Positions 1 to 6,610 of a DNA stretch of 10,468 bases are shown in pieces; positions within the stretch are counted from its first letter, which is position 1; the number at the start of each line of letters is the position of its first letter. This stretch comes from an uncultured Acetobacter sp. Lineage in GTDB: Bacteria > Pseudomonadota > Alphaproteobacteria > Acetobacterales > Acetobacteraceae. The notes below the pieces were generated by a model. That model saw only the letters and a list, made by a program, of their open reading frames with translations. It was not told where the DNA came from and made no database searches. Where the stretch lies: assembly GCA_937900755.1 (NCBI GenBank), contig CALCDN010000086.1, positions 1-10,468 on the forward strand, read 5' to 3'. The position numbers and the translations under genes are program-made.

Positions 1-44
1 CGCGCTCAGTGGCTCGTGGGCTCGGAGATGTGTATAAGAGACAG
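1..44. other. Nextera sequencing adapter left on the contig end
   Basis: Bases 26-44 are exactly the 19-base Tn5 mosaic end AGATGTGTATAAGAGACAG used in Nextera libraries. Bases 11-25 match the Illumina read-2 overhang GTCTCGTGGGCTCGG with one mismatch at base 12. Bases 3-10 (CGCTCAGT) sit where the i7 index belongs and, from memory, match one of the Nextera XT indices. The segment is therefore adapter read-through, not bacterial DNA. Translations of it in several frames give the familiar contaminant peptides MCIRDR, DVYKRQ and LIHISEPT. Genomic sequence begins at about base 45. Confidence 0.98.
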
Positions 45-45
45 G

Positions 46-1257
46 AGCAGCCCCCGCCGTGGGGGGCTGTGCGGGGGAGGCCTGCGCTGGGGCCGCCTGC
101 GCTGGCGCGCTTTGCGCGGGAGCCACCCCACCCGCCGCCGGGGGTGTTGCGGTGCCCGCCTGCCCTGCCGCCTGCCCTGCCACGGGTTGGCCCGCAGGCT
201 GGCCCGCGGCCGCGCTACCGGAGGCCGGGAGCGGCACAATGGCCCCACCCGCCGGGTCGGGGTTTACAAAACGGCGGTGCAGAATAAGCACCACGCGCCG
301 GTTGGCGGCTGAATCGGGGTCTGCCGGCACGGCGAGGTCCCGGTCCGCGCGGCCCGCCACGCTGAGAATATTCCGGTCGGGGTAGCCTGCCCTGACCAGC
401 ACCTCCCGCGCGCCATCCGCCCGCTGGGCGGACAGGGTCCAGTTGGACATGCCGTTGCCGTGCTTGGTGGCGCGGTACTGGTCGGCATCGGTGTAGCCCA
501 CAATGGAAAGCTGCTCGGGCATGGGGGCCAGCCATGCGCCAATCTGTTCCAGCATCTTGCGGCCAGCGGCGTTGGGGGTGGCCGAGGCCGTGTCGAACAT
601 GGGTGTGTTGTTGGCGTCGCGCAGTTCAATCCGAATATCATCCCGCCCAAAGGAGACGGACATGTTCTTGGCCGCTTCCTGCGTATCGGGGTTTTGCGCC
701 ACGGACTGCTCGAGCCCTTGCACCATGGTGTTGATCTTGGTCTGTTCGGCAGCAGCCGCCACGGGGTTGTCCACGCCAATGCTGCCAAGGCTTTTGCCTC
801 CACCACTTTCCGGCCCGCCAATGGGCACAATGGCGGGGGATGCGGGGGTCAGGTGCGCCTTGAGCCCACGGGTAATGTTGTCGGGCGAGCCGCCCTCCTC
901 CGAGCGACGCGCCGCATCCCTGGCGCCGGGCTGTTCGCCGCCGTCATCATCGGGGGCGTCCCCGTCCTTGACCTTGCGCAAGGTGGTGCCCGCCGTAAGG
1001 GGGGAGGGAGACGTTTCGAGCATGCCGTTGGAGGAGCCAAGACGGGTGTCTTTTTCCGCCATGGGGTTGAAGAACTGCGCAATACCCTTGCGCTGCTCCT
1101 CCGTTGTCGCGTTCAGCAGCCACATAACCAGGAAGAAGGCCATCATGGCCGTCATGAAATCGGCGTAAGCGATTTTCCAGGCGCCACCGTGATGGCCGCT
1201 TTCGCCCGAATCAGTGACACGCTTGATAATGATGGGGCGTTTTTTGTTATCTGGCAT
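46..1257 (-). CDS. motB: Flagellar motor stator protein MotB (3' end missing)
   Basis: MotB is the stator subunit that pairs with MotA in the inner membrane, conducts protons and clamps the stator to peptidoglycan. The protein starts MPDNKKRPIIIKR. A single membrane helix follows at about residues 32-49 (ADFMTAMMAFFLVMWLLNAT), with Asp33 at the place of the essential proton-binding Asp32 of Escherichia coli MotB. Residues 60-200 form a long polar linker. An OmpA/MotB peptidoglycan-binding domain spans about 215-330, with GYTDAD at 254-259, NWTLSAQRA and NRRVVLIL from 319. After about 335 the chain becomes an Ala/Pro/Gly/Gln tail with PAQ repeats. No stop is reached before the adapter: 404 codons are genomic, and the frame stays open through the adapter, so the last 15 residues of a naive translation would be artefact. 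The ATG at 1257 lies 17 bases after the upstream gene, suggesting cotranscription; no good ribosome binding site is seen. MotA is not in the window. Confidence 0.95.
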
Positions 1258-1274
1258 GTGGTGCTATTGCGACC

Positions 1275-2039
1275 TTAGGCGCCCTTGTGGTGAACCATGC
1301 CAACACGGCAGCCCGGCTTGCCATGGAACGCGGCGCGGCCTGCATGTGTCAGATTGATGGATGTATCCAGCCAGACTTCCCCCCCGATTTCGCGCCAGCG
1401 GCGGCAGAAGGTAAAGTCCTCGCTCTGGTAGGTTCCGGTCTGGGGGTCAATGCTGCCGTCAAACAGGGCGTGGGCGGTGCTGCCCGTCTCGCCATTGGCG
1501 GCGTCTATGCGGGTATAGGCGGTTTCGGGGTAGGCCTTGACCATGCGCTCAAGGGCTGCACGGCTGATGAGCATGAACCCCGTGCCCGCATAATGGGTTT
1601 TGACCATTGGCCCTTTTTCAATCTGCTGGTGCATGGCCTCGGTCTCGCCCACGTAGCGCAGGGAGGCGGTGTCCTGGGGTTCACCGCGCAGCATGTTTTC
1701 CTGCGTGGTCTTGTCCCAGAAGTATTCGCGGATCGGGTAGGCCCCGGCCACCACGTCCTTGTTGGCCGCCAGCAGGCGGGCCGGAGCCTCGGCCGGAAAG
1801 CCGATGTCAGCGTCGATGAACAGAAGATGCGTAGCGTCGGACAGGGTCAGGAACTTGTGCAAAAGAGTGTTGCGCGCGCGGCTGATCATGGCGTCATCCC
1901 CCAGCAGGGACAGGGTCATGGGAACCTGGAGCACACCGGCGCATGCAATGATGGATTCCATATACTCCTGCGTAACCATCCCGCCAAAGCATGGAGTTGC
2001 AATGAAAATCTTGGGGGGTTGCAGCGCTGTCTGTGGCAT
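1275..2039 (-). CDS. Predicted GT-A-fold glycosyltransferase in the flagellar cluster
   Basis: A 254-residue soluble protein with the layout of a nucleotide-sugar glycosyltransferase. It has an amino-terminal strand KIFIATPCFGG (10-20), SRARN (53-57), a metal-binding DxD-type motif in FIDADIGF with Asp76-Ala-Asp78, a glycine-rich acceptor-side segment AGTGFMLISRAAL (about 151-163), an acidic SEDFTFCRRW motif (about 207) as candidate catalytic base, and a late histidine in NLTHAG. This pattern resembles Anp1-like and family 2-like enzymes; donor and acceptor cannot be told from sequence. There is no signal peptide or membrane helix, so it should act in the cytoplasm. The ATG at 2039 is preceded by AGGA with six bases of spacing. 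It lies 198 bases after fliJ and 17 bases before motB, so it may have its own promoter and be cotranscribed with motB. Glycosylation of flagellin or another flagellar protein is a reasonable guess from position only. Confidence 0.75.
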   Translation of the reverse strand: MPQTALQPPKIFIATPCFGGMVTQEYMESIIACAGVLQVPMTLSLLGDDAMISRARNTLLHKFLTLSDATHLLFIDADIGFPAEAPARLLAANKDVVAGAYPIREYFWDKTTQENMLRGEPQDTASLRYVGETEAMHQQIEKGPMVKTHYAGTGFMLISRAALERMVKAYPETAYTRIDAANGETGSTAHALFDGSIDPQTGTYQSEDFTFCRRWREIGGEVWLDTSINLTHAGRAAFHGKPGCRVGMVHHKGA

Positions 2040-2120
2040 ACGTTTTCCTAATCACTCACGAGTGCGGGGAGAAACGGGTCGTATGGTACACGATCACTGT
2101 TAGCCCCTTATGATCTGTAA

Positions 2121-2149
2121 GCGATAGCGGGCGCACTCCGCTTTCTCAA
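2121..2149 (-). promoter_or_regulatory. Possible sigma-70-type promoter upstream of the glycosyltransferase-motB pair
   Basis: On the minus strand TTGAGA (2149-2144) matches the -35 consensus at five of six positions. It is followed after 17 bases by TATCGC (2126-2121), which matches the -10 consensus only at its first three positions. It lies in the 198-base gap between fliJ and the glycosyltransferase gene, where a promoter is expected. The -10 match is weak, so this is only a candidate. Confidence 0.2.
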
Positions 2150-2177
2150 GGATCAAACATAAGAAAAGAGCCATTTG

Positions 2178-2223
2178 CCATCGTTTTTTCATGGCCGTGC
2201 GTTTTATTGCGACCAAACGATGG
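2178..2223 (-). terminator. Inverted repeat downstream of fliJ, possible weak terminator
   Basis: A perfect nine-base inverted repeat, CCATCGTTT at 2178-2186 and AAACGATGG at 2215-2223, flanks a 28-base loop just after the fliJ stop. Read on the minus strand it is followed by CAAATGGCTCTTTTCTT, which has only a broken T tract. The long loop and poor T run make it a weak intrinsic terminator; it could equally be an operator or chance. Confidence 0.3.
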
Positions 2224-2237
2224 AACCATGCCCGGAC

Positions 2238-2663
2238 TCACAAAAAAAACGGACGGGCACGGCGCGCCAGATCGTCCAGCTCCGCCTGCTCGCGCCGGAG
2301 TTCAAGAACACGCGCCTCCTCCTCCCGCTTGTCAAGCAGGGTCTGGGCCGCCTTGAACGCGGCGTTGGCCTGTATCAGCTCCTCGCGCACCCGAATGGAA
2401 TCGTTGCGCGTCTTGCTCACCACCTTTTCGGCCCGCATCACGTTCTCCTGCGCCACGGGCAGCCACAGGCGAAAGGACTCCCGCCCCGCATCGCCCTCGG
2501 CCTCGTCACGCTCAAGCTCGATCTGGGTCAACTGCCGTTCAAGCTCGGCTATGGCGGCACTTTCGGCCGCCAGCGCGCGGGCCATGTTCGCGCGGGCCTC
2601 GTCCACCTCCGTCTTGCGTACGCGGATCAGCGCATGCAGGGAGCGGATTCTGGCTCTGCTCAT
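2238..2663 (-). CDS. fliJ: Flagellar export protein FliJ
   Basis: FliJ is the small coiled-coil stalk that sits inside the FliI hexamer, links it to the export gate and recycles empty chaperones. The 141-residue product is almost wholly helical and charged: MSRARIRSLHALIRVRKTEV at the start, then long heptad-like stretches rich in Ala, Glu, Arg and Leu (for example ERQLTQIELERDEAEGDAG), and no signal peptide or membrane segment. Length and composition suit FliJ, whose sequence is otherwise poorly conserved. The main support is position, since it starts ten bases after the fliI stop on the same strand. The ATG at 2663 has only a weak purine stretch before it, so translational coupling to fliI is likely. 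The last codons (PFFL) include an eight-T run in the coding strand. Confidence 0.85.
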   Translation of the reverse strand: MSRARIRSLHALIRVRKTEVDEARANMARALAAESAAIAELERQLTQIELERDEAEGDAGRESFRLWLPVAQENVMRAEKVVSKTRNDSIRVREELIQANAAFKAAQTLLDKREEEARVLELRREQAELDDLARRARPFFL

Positions 2664-2673
2664 GCCCGTTCAG

Positions 2674-4110
2674 CTACGATAACGCGCCCCGCAGGGCGTC
2701 AAAGCACTGGGGCAGGGGGGCGCACTCGCCCTTGCGCTGCTTGAGCATTTCCTCCACCGCCGGGGCCACGCGAATGGCCTCGTCCACGCGCTGGTCGTTG
2801 CCGGGGCGGTACGCGCCAAGGCGCACCATGTCCTGCATCTCGTCCCAGGTGGACAGGCAGGACCGTGCCTGGAGGACAAGCTGGTTCTCATCCTCCGTCA
2901 GGCACCCTGGCACCGTGCGCGAGAGCGAGCGCAGGACATTGACCGCCGGATAACGCCCGGACTCCGCAATGCGGCGCTCCAGCACCACGTGCCCGTCCAG
3001 AATACCGCGCACGGCGTCGGCTACGGGTTCGTTCTGGTCATCACCTTCGACCAGAACGGAGAACATGGCCGTCATCTGCCCCGCATGGCCGTGCTCATCC
3101 ATCAGCCCCGGGCCTGCGCGTTCCAAAAGGCGCGGCAGTTCGGCAAACACACTGGGCGGGTAACCGCGCGTGGCCGGTGGCTCACCCGAGGACAGGCCAA
3201 TCTCGCGCAAGGCCTGGCAAAAGCGGGTCACGCTATCCATGAGCATCAGCACCGACTTGCCCTGATCGCGGAAGTGCTCGGCCACGGCCATGGCCGCATA
3301 GGCCGCCTCGCGCCGCATAAGGGGGGATGTGTCGGACGTGGCCACGACCACCACGGACTTGGCCAGCCCCTCCGGCCCCAGGTCGTCCTCCACAAATTCG
3401 CGCACTTCGCGCCCACGTTCACCCACCAGCGCAATCACCGCCACATCACACGCCGTATCGCGCGCAAGCATGCCCATGAGGGTGGACTTGCCAACACCCG
3501 ACCCCGCGAACAGGCCAAGGCGCTGCCCCTCGCGGCAGGTGGCGAACAGGTTGAGCGCGCGCACCCCAAGGTCTATGCGCGGGCCAAGGCGGGCACGCAT
3601 GGCCGCCTCGGGCGGGGCGGCATGGAGGCGCTGGGCTGTCCCTTCGGACGGGAGCGGGCCCTTGCCGTCCATCGGCCGACCCATGGGGTCCACCACCCGG
3701 CCCTGCCACGCGGCGTTGACCATGAGCGTGCCCCCCGCCCTGCGGCGGCGCTGCTCCTGGTCATACAGCAAAAAGGTGGCGCGGCAGCCCGAGCCAATGC
3801 CCTCCAGCGAGCCAAAAGGCATGGCAATGGCAATATCTTGCTGAAAAGCCACGATTTCGGCCTGTGTCTGCCGCCCGTCCAGACCGTAAATAGTCACGCG
3901 GTCGCCCACACCTGTGAAGTCGCGCAGGCCGGACAGCGAAACCGACAGACCGGCAAGCCCCGTCACCCGCCCCTCCAGCATGCCCACCGGCACATCGTGG
4001 CGGGGGCTGGAAATAGCGCCACGCACCGCATCCAGCACGCCCGAAAGCGCGGAAACGGATGCCTCGACAGGCGAGGGAGAAAGCGGGTCCGAACTCACGT
4101 TACCAACCAA
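2674..4110 (-). CDS. fliI: Flagellum-specific export ATPase FliI
   Basis: FliI is the hexameric ATPase at the cytoplasmic face of the flagellar type III export apparatus, related to the F1 ATPase beta subunit. The P-loop GLFAGSGVGKST is at 199-210, the GERGREVREF segment with the expected catalytic glutamate at 230-239, the Walker B strand VLMLMDSVTRF with Asp292, and the SGRYPAVN motif typical of FliI/type III ATPases near 380. The amino-terminal 100 residues form the beta-barrel domain. Using the open frame gives 478 residues, slightly longer than the usual 430-450. No ATG is available near the start: the frame opens with TTG at 4110, and GTG at 4098 is the other choice; neither has a clear ribosome binding site, and an in-frame stop lies at 4123-4125. 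It follows the DUF1217 gene by 54 bases and precedes fliJ by ten. Confidence 0.97.
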   Translation of the reverse strand: MVGNVSSDPLSPSPVEASVSALSGVLDAVRGAISSPRHDVPVGMLEGRVTGLAGLSVSLSGLRDFTGVGDRVTIYGLDGRQTQAEIVAFQQDIAIAMPFGSLEGIGSGCRATFLLYDQEQRRRRAGGTLMVNAAWQGRVVDPMGRPMDGKGPLPSEGTAQRLHAAPPEAAMRARLGPRIDLGVRALNLFATCREGQRLGLFAGSGVGKSTLMGMLARDTACDVAVIALVGERGREVREFVEDDLGPEGLAKSVVVVATSDTSPLMRREAAYAAMAVAEHFRDQGKSVLMLMDSVTRFCQALREIGLSSGEPPATRGYPPSVFAELPRLLERAGPGLMDEHGHAGQMTAMFSVLVEGDDQNEPVADAVRGILDGHVVLERRIAESGRYPAVNVLRSLSRTVPGCLTEDENQLVLQARSCLSTWDEMQDMVRLGAYRPGNDQRVDEAIRVAPAVEEMLKQRKGECAPLPQCFDALRGALS

Positions 4111-4129
4111 ACAGATGCAGGGTTATGCC

Positions 4130-4156
4130 GCCCGCCCCATGGCTTATGGGCAGGGC
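4130..4156 (-). repeat. Imperfect hairpin between the DUF1217 gene and fliI
   Basis: The 54-base gap between the two genes contains an imperfect inverted repeat with arms 4130-4140 and 4146-4156 around a five-base loop: nine pairs with two mismatches. There is no T tract after it, so it is not a terminator. It could stabilise mRNA or limit fliI translation, in keeping with the non-ATG fliI start, but this is inference. Confidence 0.35.
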
Positions 4157-4164
4157 CAGCGTGC

Positions 4165-6321
4165 CTAGAACAGGCTGGAATAAATATCGCCCGAGGAACT
4201 GTCGCTACTGCTGCCAAACAGGGCGAGAATACCGTCATCGCTGCTATCCCCGCCAAACAGGTCCAGCATACTGGCGGGGGTGTCTGGCGTCTGCGGGTTG
4301 ATCTGCAACATGGCCAGATACTGCTCGGCATATTGCTGGATCTGCTTGGGCGTGGACAGCTTGCTCAGGTCCACCGACTTGGACAGCAGGCGCACCTGCT
4401 GGTCATAGTCCAGCGCGCCAAACTGGTCGGGGTCATAGCCCGAAACGGTTTCCGCCACCGTCAGCAGGGTCGGGTCCGACATAAGCTGCGACAGGGAGGT
4501 AATGCTGCTCATGGTCCGTGTGAAATACAGGGCGTTCCCCACGCCGTTGTCACTCAGGCCCGTGCTGTCCTCGTACTGGCGCATCTGGTAGTCGTCCAGG
4601 ATGCTCTGAATTTTTGTGGCCGTGAACGGGGTGGCACTCACGCTCCCGCCATTGCTCCCCCAGACTTCAAAATCGGTGGCGAAGCTCTGCCAGGACGCAT
4701 TGCCCGAAGCGCTGGCCAGTGAGGTGGAGGAGGTGGGGTCCTGCGTGAGCAGGGATGTCAGCAGCGTCATCTCGTTGCTGGAGGCATCAACCCCGTAAGC
4801 GCCTTCGACCACACTCAGCACGGCGGTGTTGGACAGCAGGGCGGACGCGGTGGTGATGGTACCTGCCGAACTTTCAAAGCTTGCCAAACCCGAACTGACC
4901 AGCGCCGTGGTGTTGGACTGGAAGCTCGCACTCAGGGACGCAACAAAGCTGGTGGACATGATGGCCCCCTGCCCGTTGTTCTGCCCCCATGCCTTGAAGG
5001 CCTCGGCAAAGGTCTGCCACGCCGTGTTGCCCGATGTCTGGGCCAGCGAGGTAGAGGAATCCGGGTCCTGGGTGAGCAGGGTCTGGACCACGGAGGGGTC
5101 GGACGCCAGGGAACCCAGGCCATAGGCCCCCAGCACAACCTGCAGGGCCGAGTCGTTGTTCAGCAGGGCGCTGACAGATGTAATGCCCGCGGCGTCGCTC
5201 TGGAAGGACGCCACGGCACTTGCCGTGCCACTGTTGATCGCGTCCGTGTATTTGGCGGCAATGGCGCTGATGGTCGCGGACGTGAACGGCGTGGAGGTGG
5301 CGGTGCCGTTGTTCTGCCCAAGGCTTTGGAAGGCCGTGGCGAAGTCCTGCCATGCGGTGCTGCCCGAAGTCTGCGCCAGCGACGTGGAGGAGGTGGGGTC
5401 CTGCGTGAGCAGGGCGGTGAGGATACTGGCGTTGTCCGTGCTGGAATCCAGCCCATAGGTGGACATGACCATGGACAGGACGGTCTGGTTGTTCAGCAGG
5501 TCGGAGGCGGAGGTCATGGTGGCGGCCTCGGCCTTGAACAAGTTGACGTCGGTGTCGAGCGTCGAATCCACCGCGATTGAGTAGCCCTGCGAAATGGTGG
5601 TCATGGTGGTGGAGGTAAACGGCGTGGCCGTGGCCGTGCCGCCATTCTTGCCCATGGACTGGAACGCGTTGGCAAACAGCAGCCATGCCGAATTGCCCGA
5701 GGTCTGGGCCAGCGATGTGGAGGAGCTGGGGTCCTGCGTGAGCAGAGCGCTCAGGACCGAGGTGTCCCCTTCCAGGGAGTCCATGCCATACGCGCTGAGC
5801 ACGACATTGAGCACCGTTGTGTTGGCCAGCAGGGCGGACGCGGTGGTGATGAGGGGAGCCGCGGAGTTGAAGGTCTGAAGGTCGCTCTGGAGCGAGGTGT
5901 CCATGTCGGACTGGTATTCGTTGACAATGGACGTGATGGTGGAGGTGGTGAGCGGGCTTGTCTGCACGCTGCCCCCGCCTTCCCCCCATGTCTTGAACGC
6001 GTCCGCAAAGGCCAGCCATGTTGCGTTGCTGGCACTTTTGGCCAGCGATGTGGAGGATGAGGGGTCCTGCGTGAGCAGCTTCTTGACCAGTGCCGTGGCG
6101 GAGGAATACGAATCCATGCCATAGGCCCCGAGCACCACGTTCAGGGCCGAGTAATTGCTCATCAGCTGGTCAACGGTGGTAATGCTCGTGGCGTCCTCGG
6201 CGAACGCGGCCGATGCCTGCTTGGTGGTCACATCCGTCTGGGCATAGGTGGAGGCTGCGGTATCTTCATTTTTCAGGGCCGTCAGATACTGGCTTACCGG
6301 TGAGATACCGCTAACGCTCAT
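4165..6321 (-). CDS. Large repetitive DUF1217-family flagellar-cluster protein
   Basis: An acidic, Ser/Thr/Ala-rich protein of 718 residues with no cysteine and no histidine. Residues about 40-590 consist of five units, each with an ITT/ITS motif, a VVLGAYGMDS-like segment, an almost invariant LLTQDPSSSTSLA block, then AWxxFAxAFxxxG. The aspartate of the LLTQD block falls at residues 86, 197, 308, 419 and 528. A sixth, divergent unit (MSSITSLSQL to KQIQQYAEQYLAML, about 595-675) resembles the carboxy-terminal half of DUF1217 proteins known from rhizobial flagellar clusters (recalled pattern, not searched). A Ser/Asp-rich tail ends DIYSSLF. The ATG at 6321 is preferred over a TTG one codon upstream because AAGGA lies eight bases before it. 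There is no signal peptide or membrane helix. Lack of cysteine and a polar amino terminus would fit a substrate of the flagellar export apparatus, but its role is unknown. Confidence 0.85.
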   Translation of the reverse strand: MSVSGISPVSQYLTALKNEDTAASTYAQTDVTTKQASAAFAEDATSITTVDQLMSNYSALNVVLGAYGMDSYSSATALVKKLLTQDPSSSTSLAKSASNATWLAFADAFKTWGEGGGSVQTSPLTTSTITSIVNEYQSDMDTSLQSDLQTFNSAAPLITTASALLANTTVLNVVLSAYGMDSLEGDTSVLSALLTQDPSSSTSLAQTSGNSAWLLFANAFQSMGKNGGTATATPFTSTTMTTISQGYSIAVDSTLDTDVNLFKAEAATMTSASDLLNNQTVLSMVMSTYGLDSSTDNASILTALLTQDPTSSTSLAQTSGSTAWQDFATAFQSLGQNNGTATSTPFTSATISAIAAKYTDAINSGTASAVASFQSDAAGITSVSALLNNDSALQVVLGAYGLGSLASDPSVVQTLLTQDPDSSTSLAQTSGNTAWQTFAEAFKAWGQNNGQGAIMSTSFVASLSASFQSNTTALVSSGLASFESSAGTITTASALLSNTAVLSVVEGAYGVDASSNEMTLLTSLLTQDPTSSTSLASASGNASWQSFATDFEVWGSNGGSVSATPFTATKIQSILDDYQMRQYEDSTGLSDNGVGNALYFTRTMSSITSLSQLMSDPTLLTVAETVSGYDPDQFGALDYDQQVRLLSKSVDLSKLSTPKQIQQYAEQYLAMLQINPQTPDTPASMLDLFGGDSSDDGILALFGSSSDSSSGDIYSSLF
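4546..6204 (-). repeat. Five tandem intragenic repeats of 333, 333, 333, about 327 and about 333 bases
   Basis: The coding block for LLTQD recurs with its low end at 6064, 5731, 5398, 5065 and 4738. This gives periods of 333, 333, 333 and 327 bases (111, 111, 111 and 109 codons). Around each block the DNA itself is strongly alike (GTCCTGCGTGAGCAG or one base different), not only the protein, which indicates fairly recent duplication or ongoing homogenisation. The units would be prone to recombination and to assembly collapse. Confidence 0.9.
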
Positions 6322-6329
6322 CAATCCAA

Positions 6330-6334
6330 TCCTT
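6330..6334 (-). promoter_or_regulatory. Ribosome binding site that fixes the DUF1217 gene start
   Basis: On the minus strand AAGGA is followed by eight bases and then ATG at 6321-6319. The adjacent TTG at 6324 would have only five bases of spacing, so the ATG is the better start. Confidence 0.6.
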
Positions 6335-6395
6335 TACGTGCTGCGCACCAATGCCGGACCTTGCCGCCCGTGGCTCCATGAAACATGTATCTGGC

Positions 6396-6404
6396 ATTAT
6401 CATA
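6396..6404 (-). promoter_or_regulatory. Possible -10 region for the DUF1217-fliI-fliJ unit
   Basis: On the minus strand TATGATAAT stands out as an AT-rich -10-like element about 75 bases before the DUF1217 start codon. No convincing -35 is seen at normal spacing. The 286-base gap between the divergent genes (6325-6610) must drive both directions, but I see no clear plus-strand promoter and no further gene in it. Confidence 0.25.
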
Positions 6405-6610
6405 CGATTTTGCCCCCGACAAAGCCACAGGAATATGCTCCAGCCGTCTGGTGCACCGCCAAGGCTTTCCATACGCCCCACTCTGCCGTATCCTTTGCGC
6501 ACCAGATTATGGTCTCGTCGTGGCGGTTATGTTGGACATGCGGTGCCAGCTCTCCATTGCGCCCCGTTTGTGATCGCATTTTTCGCTCTCGCCACCAGCA
6601 GGAACCCTCG

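Noticed and set aside
6..312. Open frames on both strands at the left end that could be read as small proteins
   Set aside because: They start in or run through the adapter and contain its contaminant peptides; the real gene here is motB on the minus strand.
460..1278. A 272-codon plus-strand open frame opposite motB
   Set aside because: The minus-strand frame has unmistakable MotB membrane and OmpA-type motifs.
2989..4722. A 577-codon plus-strand open frame opposite fliI
   Set aside because: It is the antisense shadow of fliI and the DUF1217 gene, a common effect of GC-rich codon bias; the sense frames have clear family motifs.
4546..6204. Regularly spaced repeats considered as a CRISPR array
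   Set aside because: The period is about 333 bases and stays in frame within one protein; these are coding repeats.
6248..6610. Upstream extension of the GT25-like gene
   Set aside because: The extension overlaps the DUF1217 start region, looks non-coding, and a strong ribosome binding site precedes the ATG at 6611.
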